Notes: generated from the letters alone by a model not told the origin. A stretch of 64,000 nucleotides of DNA from Zymobacter sp047495495 (GCF_047495495.1 NZ_CP179930.1:1426001-1490000); one strand, 5' to 3'. Shown: positions 34,045-43,518, counted from the stretch's first letter. Program-made: numbers and translations.

Positions 34045-35745
34045 TCAGCTCTTCTGACGTGCAGCGCGGTCGAAGGCGGCCAGAATGGCACGCAGCGAAG
34101 CAGCACCAGTATCATAGTCTTCTGCCACACCGGTCACGGATACACCATCGACGTTCAGCTGGACAAAGGCGATCGCCTTGGCATCGCTGCCGCTGCCCAT
34201 GGCATGCTCGCTGTAGTTGGTGACGCTCAGCGGACGGCTGTCATAGTGATGCCATGCGTCGACGAAGGCCGAGATCACGCCATTGCCTTGCCCTTCCAGC
34301 ACATGCACCTTGTCGCCTTCACGAATGCGTGTGGACAACGTGCTGCCTTCACGATCGAAACGATAGTGCTCCAGCGTATAAGGCTGCTCTGGCGAAAATT
34401 CCTTGAACAACAGCGCACGGATATCATCGCTCGACAGTTCACCGGTGGTCTTCTCACTGGCCTTCTGTACGATCGGTGCCAACTCCAACATCATCCAGCG
34501 CGGCAGACTGATGCCGTGGTCGCGTTCAAGCAGGAATGCCATCCCCGCCTTACCGGACTGACTGTTGACGCGAATCACCGTTTCGTAATTGCGGCCAATG
34601 TCACGCGGGTCGATAGGCAAATAGGCGACCTGCCACGTTTCTTCCGGACGCTGATTGCGCAGCGATTTGCGAATGGCATCCTGATGGCTGCCCGAGAATG
34701 CGGTATACACCAGCTCGCCGACCCACGGATGACGAGGATGCACGATCAGTTTGGTGCACTCACTCACGGTACGGATGATCTCTTCCGGGTTGGAAAGGTC
34801 CAGCTGAGGGTCAATCCCTTGGCTGTACAGGTTCATCCCCAGCGTCACGATATCCATGTTACCGGTACGTTCGCCGTTACCCAGCAGCGTACCTTCAACG
34901 CGATCCGCTCCAGCCAGCAGCGCCAGCTCGGCAGCGGCTACGGCACCGCCCCGGTCATTGTGCGTATGCACAGACACCACGACGGCATCGCGATTGCTGA
35001 TGTTCTGGCAGAAATACTCGATCTGATCGGCATAGTGATTCGGAGAAGCCACTTCGACCGTATTCGGCAGGTTGAAGATGATCGGCTTTTCACGCGTCGG
35101 CTTAACGATCGCCATCACGGCTTCGCACACATCAACCGCATACTCTGGCTCGGTTTCCGAGAAGCTTTCCGGTGAGTATTCGATGCGCCAGTCGGTTGCG
35201 GGGTAGCGTGCAGCGTAATCACATACCCAGGTCACACCCTGACAGGCCAGTGCCTTGATGTCATCACGGGTCTTTTCGAATACGCGTTCACGCTGGATGG
35301 TCGACGTCGAGCTGTAGATATGGATGATGGCGCGATGCACACCCTGCAATGCTTCGAAGGTGCGTGCGATGAGATGCTCACGCGCCTGTACCAGCACGGC
35401 AATCGTCACATCTTCCGGAATCTGGTTTTCGTCGATCAACCAACGCACGAAGTCATAGTCGGGCTGGCTGGCGGATGGGAAACCGACCATCACTTCCTTG
35501 ATGCCGATTTTCAGGATCAAATGCCACAGTCGTTGCTTCTGTTCGACACTCATGGGCTCAAGCAGGGCCTGGTTGCCATCTCGCAGATCTTCACTGACCC
35601 AGATGGGTGCACGCGTAATGCGATTGTCAGGCCAGGTGCGATTGAACGCTGGAACTGGTGCGGGAGCGCTGTATTTGCGATGGTCGAAAGAACCTTGCGC
35701 CGCATCGCCAAAGATAGTGTTCTTCACCACATGAGCGTCAGACAT
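34045..35745 (-). CDS. leuA: 2-isopropylmalate synthase (LeuA type 2)
   Basis: 566 residues, the longer LeuA2 form. It condenses acetyl-CoA with 2-oxoisovalerate in the first committed step of leucine synthesis. Catalytic-barrel blocks: APIWVSEDLRDGNQALLEPM (divalent metal and substrate site), VSVHTHNDRGGAVAAAELAL (metal-binding HxH) and EGTLLGNGERTGNMD. The C-terminal 110 residues form the regulatory LeuA dimer domain, where leucine normally binds. leuBCD are not in the window. No Leu-rich leader peptide was found upstream; the divergent Lrp-type gene is a candidate regulator. Confidence 0.95.
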   Translation of the reverse strand: MSDAHVVKNTIFGDAAQGSFDHRKYSAPAPVPAFNRTWPDNRITRAPIWVSEDLRDGNQALLEPMSVEQKQRLWHLILKIGIKEVMVGFPSASQPDYDFVRWLIDENQIPEDVTIAVLVQAREHLIARTFEALQGVHRAIIHIYSSTSTIQRERVFEKTRDDIKALACQGVTWVCDYAARYPATDWRIEYSPESFSETEPEYAVDVCEAVMAIVKPTREKPIIFNLPNTVEVASPNHYADQIEYFCQNISNRDAVVVSVHTHNDRGGAVAAAELALLAGADRVEGTLLGNGERTGNMDIVTLGMNLYSQGIDPQLDLSNPEEIIRTVSECTKLIVHPRHPWVGELVYTAFSGSHQDAIRKSLRNQRPEETWQVAYLPIDPRDIGRNYETVIRVNSQSGKAGMAFLLERDHGISLPRWMMLELAPIVQKASEKTTGELSSDDIRALLFKEFSPEQPYTLEHYRFDREGSTLSTRIREGDKVHVLEGQGNGVISAFVDAWHHYDSRPLSVTNYSEHAMGSGSDAKAIAFVQLNVDGVSVTGVAEDYDTGAASLRAILAAFDRAARQKS

Positions 35746-35880
35746 GAGTGTTTGATCCCTTGAGGAAAATAAATTGAATAAGTGGCCGCTGCCACTGCAT
35801 CCCTACGGTGTGGCTACACACGGCATATCGAACTCATGCTATTGTAGTCCCAACACCATTGCTTGATCCAGCCCTATTCA

Positions 35881-35910
35881 TTGCGAAAATTGCATTTAAC
35901 AGGCTATAAT
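35881..35910 (+). promoter_or_regulatory. Promoter of the Lrp/AsnC-type gene
   Basis: TTGCGA (35881-35886), an 18-base spacer and a perfect TATAAT (35905-35910) precede the ATG at 35953 by about 42 bases. A second TATAAT-like CATAAT occurs ten bases later. The region also separates the divergent leuA. Confidence 0.6.
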
Positions 35911-35952
35911 TTGGCATAATATTTCAACTAAAAGCCCAAAGAGACACACATC

Positions 35953-36432
35953 ATGCCTTCTTCAGAAAACGGATACCGCCTAGACCGCTATGATCGCCAC
36001 ATTCTGGAGCTGCTGCAGCGCGAAGGCCGCATCAGCAACCAGGAACTGGCCGACCGCATCGGCCTGTCCCCCTCCCCGTGCCTGCGCCGTGTGCGCGCCC
36101 TTGAGGAAAGCGAGCTGATCACAGGCTACCGCGCCATGCTGGATGCCAAGCGCCTTGGTCTTAACCTGATGGCCCTGCTGCTGATCTCAATGGACCAGCA
36201 CAACTCCGAGCGTTTTTCGACTTTTGAAAAAGCCATTCGAGACATTCCCAACATCATCGAGTGCCTGCTGATTACAGGACAGGAAGCCGACTACCAGCTG
36301 CGTGTCATTGTGCACGACATGGACGAATATCAGGACCTGCTGCTCAACCATATCAACAGCATTCCCGGCGTGACCAGCGCCCATTCGAGCTTCGTGCTGC
36401 GTCGTGTACTGGAGCAGCCACTTCCGCTTTAA
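35953..36432 (+). CDS. Lrp/AsnC family transcriptional regulator
   Basis: 159 residues. An N-terminal helix-turn-helix (YDRHILELLQREGRISNQEL, then RIGLSPSPCLRRVRALEE) is followed by an RAM/AsnC ligand-binding domain ending IPGVTSAHSSFVLRRV. Such regulators bind amino acids and control their metabolism or export. It is divergent from leuA and directly upstream of an EamA exporter, both plausible targets. It has a near-perfect promoter and its own terminator. Confidence 0.92.
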   Translation: MPSSENGYRLDRYDRHILELLQREGRISNQELADRIGLSPSPCLRRVRALEESELITGYRAMLDAKRLGLNLMALLLISMDQHNSERFSTFEKAIRDIPNIIECLLITGQEADYQLRVIVHDMDEYQDLLLNHINSIPGVTSAHSSFVLRRVLEQPLPL

Positions 36433-36463
36433 TACCTGTCGACCATACGTCTATGACCTGCCA

Positions 36464-36490
36464 AAAAAGGGCCTTCTAATGGCCCTTTTC
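36464..36490 (+). terminator. Intrinsic terminator after the Lrp-type gene
   Basis: AAAAGGGCC and GGCCCTTTTC form a 9-bp stem around TTCTAAT and end in a short T-run, 32 bases past the stop codon. Confidence 0.82.
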
Positions 36491-36697
36491 TCGTTTCTAT
36501 CCTGCATTTCATCCCTTTTCATGCCTTTCGGCACGATTGTCCAAGACACACCCTATCCCCCTGTGCGACAGTCATCTTTCGGCGGCACCCCATCTTACGA
36601 CCGCGAGCGCTTCTTTCTTGCGTACCGAACGCCGTCTTTCAGCAGCAACGACCGCGACACGCCCTAAACAACAATCCATAACAAGGACACGCTGACC

Positions 36698-37636
36698 ATG
36701 CCCGACCGCTCCTCTCTGCCTGTGAGCAGCCCCACAGAGACACGATTGGCCTATCTCAGTCTGCTCGGCACTATGATTATGTTCGGCAGCGCTTTTGCCA
36801 GTTCCAAGATCGTGGTCGGCGAAATGCCCGCCACCGTTGCTGCCGCACTAAGGTTTGCAGGCGGGGGAATCGTGCTGGCACTAATGGCGGTTTTGTTCCG
36901 AGATCGCACCCGTGTCATCAGCTACCGCGCCATGCTGTCTGCCGCACTGGCCGGCCTGATCGGTGTGTTCGGCTACAACGTATTTTTCTTCTGGGCACTG
37001 ACACTGGCACCGTCTCTGGACGGCAGTATTATTATTCCAGTGCTTAGCCCTTTGCTGACCAGTGGGCTGATGATCGGCTTTGGTAGGGAAACGGCAGCTC
37101 CATCACGCCTAGCAGGACTGCTAATCGGGCTGATCGGTGCCGCTATCTTTTTGTACGGTGCCGGCAACGCCAGCGTCTCGAATGGCCGCTTATGGGGCGA
37201 CATGCTGTTTCTGCTCGCCGCAGGCTGCTGGGCAACGTACAGCATCCTGTCCAAGACATTGCTGGCAAAAGGCTCGCTTGGAGCACTACAGGCAACGGCC
37301 TGCGCCACGTCGGGAGGTGCACTGGGCTTGATACTTCTCGCCGCCCCTCAGTGGAGCACGGTTGCTTGGGGAAGCATTTCCCCTACTGTATGGTTCAACG
37401 TGTTTTTCCTGATCGTTGGCCCAACCGCGCTGGCTTCCATGTTCTATTTCTATGGCCTGCGCCACGTTAAGGCGTCTAGCGCGACGCTGATGATGTTGCT
37501 GGTACCGGCGTGTGGTGCTTTCTTCTCAATTGCGCTGTTGGGTGAAACCCTTGCCTTACTACAGTGCATCGGTGTACTGGTGCTGATCCTGGGTGCCTTG
37601 ATCGCACTCAATCCCTTTCGGCTCGCCCGACGATAA
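36698..37636 (+). CDS. EamA/DMT family inner-membrane exporter
   Basis: 312 residues with ten hydrophobic helices in two EamA repeats (about residues 18-150 and 165-300). MFGSAFASSKIVVGEMPATV and LVPACGAFFSIALLGETLAL are typical of RhaT/YdcZ-type drug/metabolite transporters. It probably exports an amino acid or metabolite; the nearby Lrp-type regulator favours an amino acid. An AAGGA precedes the ATG by about nine bases. Substrate cannot be told from sequence. Confidence 0.88.
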   Translation: MPDRSSLPVSSPTETRLAYLSLLGTMIMFGSAFASSKIVVGEMPATVAAALRFAGGGIVLALMAVLFRDRTRVISYRAMLSAALAGLIGVFGYNVFFFWALTLAPSLDGSIIIPVLSPLLTSGLMIGFGRETAAPSRLAGLLIGLIGAAIFLYGAGNASVSNGRLWGDMLFLLAAGCWATYSILSKTLLAKGSLGALQATACATSGGALGLILLAAPQWSTVAWGSISPTVWFNVFFLIVGPTALASMFYFYGLRHVKASSATLMMLLVPACGAFFSIALLGETLALLQCIGVLVLILGALIALNPFRLARR

Positions 37637-37650
37637 CACCCGACTGAATT

Positions 37651-37716
37651 ACCCAAGCATACGGGCTTGCACCTGCCTGTATGCTCGGCAGCAGGGGTAT
37701 GGCTGCCTATTTTCAG
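37651..37716 (+). terminator. Two hairpins after the EamA gene
   Basis: GCATACGGGC with GCCTGTATGC (37658-37684), then GGCAGC with GCTGCC (37687-37707) followed by TATTTTC. Neither has a strong T-run, so termination here is plausible but weak. Confidence 0.4.
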
Positions 37717-37975
37717 CAGACATAAACCAGCCACGGTTACCTTGCCATACGGCGTTCAATCAATAGGTAAAAAACGCCCATAACAATAATGAATTCCTTC
37801 ATATTTAATTTAATAAAAATAGATAAAAACCAAAATCCTCCTCATCCATGAGGAGGATACGATTTTCTACATATGACTGGTTTATCATCCACTGCAGCTT
37901 TTCCATTACTCTACGGCAAGCCATGCACGCTTACTCACGGCCATAGTTTATACCACCGACATTTAAGGCCACCAG

Positions 37976-38329
37976 ATGCTTCCTCAACTATTGCTTATCC
38001 TGTTTTGCATCATGCTGAGGTTCAACGTTATTTTTACTATACCGGAAGTCAATCTGCATTCCTCTAGCCAAAGCAGAGAGACTCTGCACACCTATTTTTA
38101 CGTAGATGGATATGACTATTCCAGAAATACGCTAGCACCGGGCGATACACTGCATTACCGAATGTCCGGTGACATAAAAGAGGATTACAAGAAAGGCATC
38201 ACATTCGACATCGTATCTGATGACGATCATTCCGCTTCATTCACTATTCAAGGAGACTTCACGCGCATAGACCTCTATCTTGATAGTGATGGAAATCTAG
38301 AGCAGGACAAAACACGCATTGTCAGATGA
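37976..38329 (+). CDS. Orphan putative secreted protein in AT-rich DNA
   Basis: 117 residues, not recognised. The first 22 are hydrophobic (MLPQLLLILFCIMLRFNVIF) and could act as a signal peptide or anchor; the rest is polar, acidic and strand-rich (TYFYVDGYDYSRNT, IDLYLDSDGNLEQDK). Codon use and AT content differ from the flanking genes, and AAGG occurs about nine bases before the ATG. No neighbour is closely spaced. It may be a recently acquired gene or a remnant. Confidence 0.45.
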   Translation: MLPQLLLILFCIMLRFNVIFTIPEVNLHSSSQSRETLHTYFYVDGYDYSRNTLAPGDTLHYRMSGDIKEDYKKGITFDIVSDDDHSASFTIQGDFTRIDLYLDSDGNLEQDKTRIVR

Positions 38330-38783
38330 TCAGATATTGATGGGGTATCAATATCTCATTGGCATCATTGCAAATAACCCGTTTCTGCCCAGCACTCAAC
38401 CTTAACGTAAATCGACTGACTCTAAGCGGCGTTGTTATTCGCTGTAATGGCAATATTTCTTTATCCTTGATTTTCTTATTTATCTTGGTGCGACAAAACC
38501 TATACAGAACCAAAAGGCAGGAATTAAAGAGGCTAGAGCATCCGATGTGAATGGCCCCAGAGCAGACCATAGAAAATGATTGATAGAGCGAGGGTAAAAA
38601 ACACTCTGCCTAAACAAGGCTTTTTGTACCAAGGCGCTGTCGAGTTTTGGCTCGGAAGCGTCCGGTCAGATGCGAACATAGTGTGACCAGATTGTGACCA
38701 CACTATGCTCGACATGGGCTAAATGAACACTTTCACGGCTATCGTTGGAGCATGCAGAACGCCAATAAAGCCTTAAAAATCAA
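38330..38783. other. AT-rich intergenic DNA without a supported gene
   Basis: About 450 bases with only short overlapping open frames. One (38533-38715, minus, 60 codons) contains a single hydrophobic helix (FFTLALSIIFYGLLWG) but lacks a clear ribosome-binding site. Nothing else could be supported. Confidence 0.35.
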
Positions 38784-39449
38784 TCAGTCACGATTATTGA
38801 GAATCTGCAGCAGACTGACGAAAATGTTGTAGATACTCACATAGAGATCAATTGTCGCCAGGATGTAGTTGGTTTCACCGCCACGCACGATCTGCTGGGT
38901 ACGGAACAGGATGACAGCAGACGACAACAGGATGAAGCCACAGCACATCACCATCGACAATACCGAAGCATGTACAAAGAGGTTGATGATCATGCCTGCC
39001 AGCAGTACAAAGACGCCGACCGTGATGAAGTTACCGAGGAAGCCAAGATCGCGGCGCGTGAAGATACCGACCAGCGACAGCCCCAGAAATGAAACACCGG
39101 TCATGCTCAGCGCCAGCAGCACGATACTGGAGCCACCCCGTGCATACATGAACATGTTCAGCACCGGACCCAGCGAGTAACCCATGAAGCCGGTAAAGGC
39201 CAAGATAGCAACCAAGCCGAAACCTGTGCGCGCTGTTGCGTGCACCAAGAACATCAGACCGTAGGCGCCGACGATGAAAATAATCGAGGAAATGTAGTGC
39301 GTACCCAGCGCGAACGATAACCACGCCATGGCAGCCGAAAACAGCAACGTGATAGCCAGCAGGCTGTACGTGTTGCGCAGAACACGTCGCCCTTCTGACG
39401 CCGTCACGACCTGCGTCTGATCAACAGTGGGGAAAGGATTACGATCCAC
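38784..39449 (-). CDS. Bax inhibitor-1/YccA family membrane protein
   Basis: 221 residues from a GTG preceded by AGGAG eight bases upstream. This start gives MDRNPFPTVDQTQ, which lines up with the start of E. coli YccA; longer ATG starts at 39482 and 39515 lack a good site. Seven hydrophobic helices are present, with the family motif AFTGFMGYSLGPVLN (about residues 95-109) and a C-terminal acidic region. YccA inhibits and is degraded by the FtsH protease in E. coli; a similar quality-control role is possible. Immediate neighbour of tdk. Confidence 0.88.
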   Translation of the reverse strand: MDRNPFPTVDQTQVVTASEGRRVLRNTYSLLAITLLFSAAMAWLSFALGTHYISSIIFIVGAYGLMFLVHATARTGFGLVAILAFTGFMGYSLGPVLNMFMYARGGSSIVLLALSMTGVSFLGLSLVGIFTRRDLGFLGNFITVGVFVLLAGMIINLFVHASVLSMVMCCGFILLSSAVILFRTQQIVRGGETNYILATIDLYVSIYNIFVSLLQILNNRD

Positions 39450-39594
39450 GATGATATCTCCTGCTTTCAAGTGAAATTCCATGGTGTCTTTTCTTATCAA
39501 GCACCCCATGGTCATTATGGATGATCATATCATGCCCATCACGATATGCTCCGGTAGACGCACGAAGGATTTTTCCTTCATGGTGCCCTGATTC

Positions 39595-40188
39595 CTAAAG
39601 CGTCATACGCTTCTTGTACTCTTTGCGCGAACACGACACATAGTGATCGTTGCCACCAATACAGATCTGCTGCCCTTGCCGAATGGGCTGCCCCTGCTCG
39701 TCGAGCCGCATCACGAACGTCGCCTTGGACTCCGAATATCGGCACATCCCCTTGATCTCGTTGATTTCGTCGGCCAGCGCGAACAAGCGAGCACTGCCTT
39801 CGAACAGCTGACCAAACGCATCCGTCCGCAGCCCATAGCACAGCACGGGCACGCTCAACCTATCCACGATATCTGACAGCTGGACGATATGCTGTGCCGT
39901 CAGAAAATGGCATTCATCTACGAATACGGCCGAAAAATGCAGACCTTCCTCCGCTCGCAACCGCCGATTTTCAGTCTCGAACAAGGCATAGATATCATCG
40001 TTATCAGCTACGTTGAGGGCATCTCGGCGCAAGCCAATACGCGATTCAATCTTGTCATTGCGCGTGTCGATCGCCGGTTTGAACGCCAGCACTCTACGTC
40101 CAGACTCTTCGTAGTTGTAGGCGTCCTTGATCAGATTAAGTGACTTGCCAGCGTTCATCACACCATAATTGAAATAAAGCTTGGCCAT
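39595..40188 (-). CDS. tdk: Thymidine kinase (type II)
   Basis: 197 residues. P-loop GVMNAGKSLNLI, the Walker B-type VFVDECHFLT and the substrate-loop LCYGLRTDAFGQLF identify a type II thymidine kinase. It phosphorylates thymidine or deoxyuridine for salvage. Unlike E. coli Tdk, the zinc-finger positions are altered: the first pair reads C-R-Y-S and the second region reads SCSRKEY, so only a partial set of zinc ligands remains. ATG 40188 fits the family start; 40221 is an alternative. cdd, another pyrimidine-salvage gene, lies 3.4 kb away. Confidence 0.93.
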   Translation of the reverse strand: MAKLYFNYGVMNAGKSLNLIKDAYNYEESGRRVLAFKPAIDTRNDKIESRIGLRRDALNVADNDDIYALFETENRRLRAEEGLHFSAVFVDECHFLTAQHIVQLSDIVDRLSVPVLCYGLRTDAFGQLFEGSARLFALADEINEIKGMCRYSESKATFVMRLDEQGQPIRQGQQICIGGNDHYVSCSRKEYKKRMTL

Positions 40189-40423
40189 CGTTATACCTGC
40201 GTTCCCGCAATCAATAAACATATAGTCCGTATGGTACCAATTCCTTTGCTATCATGACCATATGTGGCCTAGGCAAGGACAGTACAATTGACGGGACTCG
40301 GACAGAGTCAGGCCGCGAGATACCGCAAGATAGGTTGTTAAATGACCGATGCAACTTGGCACGACTGTGGTAGGATGCCACCGTTGATCAGGGCCTTTTC
40401 ACCACGGATCGAACCTACGACTT

Positions 40424-41020
40424 ATGCGCACAGCCATAAATATTACTGGGGAACTCAAATATATCCTCGATAACGAGAAACATCACGTTGTTGTGCCGTT
40501 CCATACCCTGCAGGCCTCGGAGCTGATCAAGCAGGATGTCGAGCTCCTCAATCACGATTACAGCGTAGCGCTCTACGGCTTCCGCTATGAAGCGGAAACG
40601 ACCGTGGGCACATTCCGGTACTTCTTTCTCGTGGAACACAGCATGGCGGGTTTCCGTCCTTATGCCGTGTATCACGACCTTCCCGATAACGTGAAGCCGC
40701 TGCGCGACACCATTGATTTTTCACTGCTGGGCATTGCAGAACCGCCAAAGCCTACTGACACCGAGCAGGTGGAAACCGAGCAAGCGTCTACGGCATCGGA
40801 TCAGCCCCCCTCGCTCTGGCGGCGTCTGAGCCAGAAGTACCTGCCAGACAGTCGGCTCGATAAGGATCAGCGTAGACAGCAGCGCAGGAGTGGCCGACTG
40901 CTGGTCGCACTGGCTATCGTATGTGCCGCCGCATGGGCACTCTCTCACTCTCGAGACCAGCATTCTCACGTTTCGCCCTACCTGCAGTCGATGGAGCAGC
41001 TGAACGGCGGCGGAAAATGA
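40424..41020 (+). CDS. Uncharacterised protein with C-terminal membrane helix
   Basis: 198 residues, not recognised as a named family. The N-terminal 105 residues look globular (strand-rich: HHVVVPFHTLQAS, YFFLVEHSMAGFRPYAVY). An acidic Thr/Glu/Gln linker and a basic stretch (KDQRRQQRRSGR) lead to one hydrophobic helix (LLVALAIVCAAAWALS, about residues 160-175). This suggests a tail-anchored inner-membrane protein with a cytoplasmic domain. It is followed 70 bases later by a dehydrogenase-like gene and may be co-transcribed with it. Confidence 0.6.
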   Translation: MRTAINITGELKYILDNEKHHVVVPFHTLQASELIKQDVELLNHDYSVALYGFRYEAETTVGTFRYFFLVEHSMAGFRPYAVYHDLPDNVKPLRDTIDFSLLGIAEPPKPTDTEQVETEQASTASDQPPSLWRRLSQKYLPDSRLDKDQRRQQRRSGRLLVALAIVCAAAWALSHSRDQHSHVSPYLQSMEQLNGGGK

Positions 41021-41090
41021 GCGCACAGGCCACCCATCACGCCGTGACTGAACCTAGAAACGTGGTAAGGATGGATAAACGGGATGAAAC

Positions 41091-41987
41091 ATGAGTACCA
41101 TGGCAACCACCCTTGAGTTTTCCACCCTGGGTGTGATTGGCCCCGGCCGTATGGGGTCAGCTCTGGCAGAGTCCCTCTCACTGCGGGGCTACCCCATCCA
41201 TGCAATTGCCGGACGCAGCGAGGCATGCCCGAAGGCGCGTGCGTTAGCTCAACGCGTGCATACCCGCGCAATGAGCGTGCAGTCGCTGGCCGATACCTGT
41301 TCGCTTATCTTTATTGCAACGCCTGATGATGCCATTGCCCCTCTCGCTGATACTACCGAATGGTCGGCAGGCAGCGCTGTCGTTCACCTGAGTGGGGCCA
41401 CGGATGTGCAGGCGCTTCAGGCCGCACAACACTGCCAAGCGCATATCGGTGGTTTCCACCCATTGCAGAGCATCAGCCAGCCGGTCGGAACCGCAACAAC
41501 GTTTCAGCACTGCACCATCACGATTGAGGCCGAGCACGAAGCGCTGAGCAATGATCTTGCGACGCTTGCCCACGCCCTTGGCAGCCACGTTAATATCCTG
41601 CCGCCGAATACCCGTATGCGCTATCACGCGGCCGCCAACCACGCCAGTGCTCTACTGATTGCGCTAATGACGGACATGGCCCGACTGTGGGAAAGTTGGG
41701 GAAGCAGCGAAAAGGATATGATGGACGCTTTACTGCCGCTCATGCAGAACACATTGAGCGCTGCCCATGAGCGTGGCGTTACCCAAGCACTAACGGGGCC
41801 GCTTGCCCGCGGCGACGTAGGGACCCTAGAGGGCCATCTAGCGGCGCTGGAACAGTTAGACCCCGCTTTGGCACGTCGCTATGCGGTACGCCATCAGCCA
41901 CTACTGACTCAGGCACCGGACGATCAGCGCCAGCGGATCGCAGCGCTGATCGACGCCTATGCGGCGGTTAACACACAGACCTCTTAA
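41091..41987 (+). CDS. Rossmann-fold/DUF2520 domain protein
   Basis: 298 residues. An N-terminal NAD(P)-binding fold starts FSTLGVIGPGRMGSALAES (GxGxxG-type motif), followed by LIFIATPDDAI. GGFHPLQSISQP and HAAANHASALLIALM lead into the helical DUF2520 domain. Members resemble prephenate or beta-hydroxyacid dehydrogenases and F420-dependent oxidoreductases; the substrate is not known. It lies 70 bases after the tail-anchored protein gene. Confidence 0.8.
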   Translation: MSTMATTLEFSTLGVIGPGRMGSALAESLSLRGYPIHAIAGRSEACPKARALAQRVHTRAMSVQSLADTCSLIFIATPDDAIAPLADTTEWSAGSAVVHLSGATDVQALQAAQHCQAHIGGFHPLQSISQPVGTATTFQHCTITIEAEHEALSNDLATLAHALGSHVNILPPNTRMRYHAAANHASALLIALMTDMARLWESWGSSEKDMMDALLPLMQNTLSAAHERGVTQALTGPLARGDVGTLEGHLAALEQLDPALARRYAVRHQPLLTQAPDDQRQRIAALIDAYAAVNTQTS

Positions 41988-42013
41988 AATCTCTTAAAAA
42001 CCCAGCATTTCTG

Positions 42014-42574
42014 CTATGCCTCGATGTCAGCAGCCAAGCGTTGCCATGTATGACGATGGCGCTCAAGGCGCTCGGTTTCCGCCAGCAGCAGCGCCAGTGC
42101 CTGGCATAGGTTGCCGAGAGCACTGCCTTCGGGCTTCCATTCATCAAGCGGCCACGGCCACCACTCCTCAGCGGAAGCCATTACGATCTGCCTCAGTTCG
42201 CGAGGCACCGACCATGCCGTTGCCGCCGTCAGGTAGGCCCCTGCCGCATGAGCGGTACTACCATTTTCAAGCGCAGGATCCCTCGCGGGGTCGCGCCCAG
42301 CCAGCAGCTGCTTTTCGCGCTTTGCCAGCATATCGACCACCGCCTGGCTGCGGTGCGATACCATCCGCACCTCCTGGCTGTTGCCCGCAAGAGTACCCAG
42401 TGCGTAAGCGATGACGATACTTTCACGCAGCGCCAGCCCCTCCTCAACACAGGCTCTGGCAGCATGTTCCGCCATCGCGCATGACTGGAAGTATTGGGCA
42501 GGCTTCCCAGGGCAGAGCAACAGCCACGGGAACTCAGCCGATGGTGAATGTCCATGATGAAGAGAGTTCATCAA
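42014..42574 (-). CDS. Uncharacterised alpha-helical protein
   Basis: 186 residues, family not recognised. It appears almost fully helical, with a striking aromatic block EEWWPWPLDEWKP (about residues 136-148) followed by LCQALALLLAETERLERH. No signal peptide, membrane segment or catalytic motif is visible. It is convergent with the DUF2520 gene, only 26 bases away, and followed upstream by about 940 bases of non-coding DNA. Codon composition resembles the flanking core genes. Confidence 0.6.
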   Translation of the reverse strand: MMNSLHHGHSPSAEFPWLLLCPGKPAQYFQSCAMAEHAARACVEEGLALRESIVIAYALGTLAGNSQEVRMVSHRSQAVVDMLAKREKQLLAGRDPARDPALENGSTAHAAGAYLTAATAWSVPRELRQIVMASAEEWWPWPLDEWKPEGSALGNLCQALALLLAETERLERHRHTWQRLAADIEA

Positions 42575-43518
42575 TACTTATCCCTGCCTCAGATTTTCTA
42601 TTTTCAGGTGTAATTGTAACGGCCGCAATAAACCACGACTTTATTATCGCGAATGGAAAGTGTTTATTAACATACCAGTAAATAGCCACCGGCTCACAAA
42701 AGCGCCATTGTATTTTTTTGTAATCGCTGCATAGAAAGACCATGAATGCCGTGCTTGCACTCCCTCTGCACGGGCATAGAGACCACGGTTCAGCCCATTT
42801 CTCACAGGTTGTTTATATTGAAACAGCACACATCACGTTATTTTCTTAATAGAAAGTCTAGGTAAGACTCAAGGAAAAATGATGCAATAACAAAAATAGT
42901 ACTTTAATAGAACAATGCTATTATCAATGGCGAAAGGCTTCCAATAATAACGCCATTAGGAGAGGCAATAGGACAGTCATACCATGCAAATAGCGCCAGC
43001 CATAAAACGATACGACTCGATCCAAAAATAAATATAAACACGCCACGGCCCGCGCAATGAGCGGCATGGCGACCTCTGCCTATGAAAAGGAGACTTCTCT
43101 CGATGCTTACGAAAAGCGCAGCGAGTATCGCCGCACAGGCACATTAAAAAAGATCAAAATCATCAGAAAGCGTGAGGTTTCATATGCGGCACGAATACGG
43201 AAAAATCATCTATGTATCCACGCCGCCCATGCATGACCGACAATAGACGCAGCACACTCTCTGTCGCTGTTGCTTTTATGCATACAGGTTCGACATACCC
43301 CAAGACGCACCTCTCCCAGAAGAGATGATCCACTAGAGCTTTCATGAAAACACAAGGGCAGTACAGTCCCAAATGAACGGCCCAGCAGGCAGGTGCAGTC
43401 CATGGACCCTGCCTGCCTCCCAACAGCCACGAGCGTCATGAAACACTGCGTGGCATCGGGCAGCCACTCCTATACTGCCGAGCGACCTACCCGATGACGT
43501 CATGTAGAAGACGCTAGA
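42575..43518. other. Long AT-rich intergenic region with a hairpin
   Basis: About 940 bases without a supported gene. The clearest element is a hairpin at 43385-43416: GCAGGCAGG pairs with CCTGCCTGC, and inside it GTCCATGGAC is itself palindromic. A Shine-Dalgarno-like AAGGAG at 43087-43092 precedes a 14-codon frame (43103-43147), too short to call. Another tiny inverted repeat, TGACGTCA, lies near 43496. Confidence 0.4.

Noticed and set aside
34204..35175. 323-codon plus-strand frame opposite leuA
   Set aside because: Antisense shadow of leuA; no recognisable domain.
35746..35880. Leucine attenuator leader before leuA
   Set aside because: No short frame with clustered Leu codons and no terminator/antiterminator pair was visible.
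38533..38715. 60-codon minus-strand frame with one hydrophobic helix
   Set aside because: No ribosome-binding site and no family; kept only as a note in the intergenic entry.
43056..43234. 59-codon plus-strand frame and a nested 14-codon frame
   Set aside because: Frame lacks a ribosome-binding site and the nested one is too short to support.
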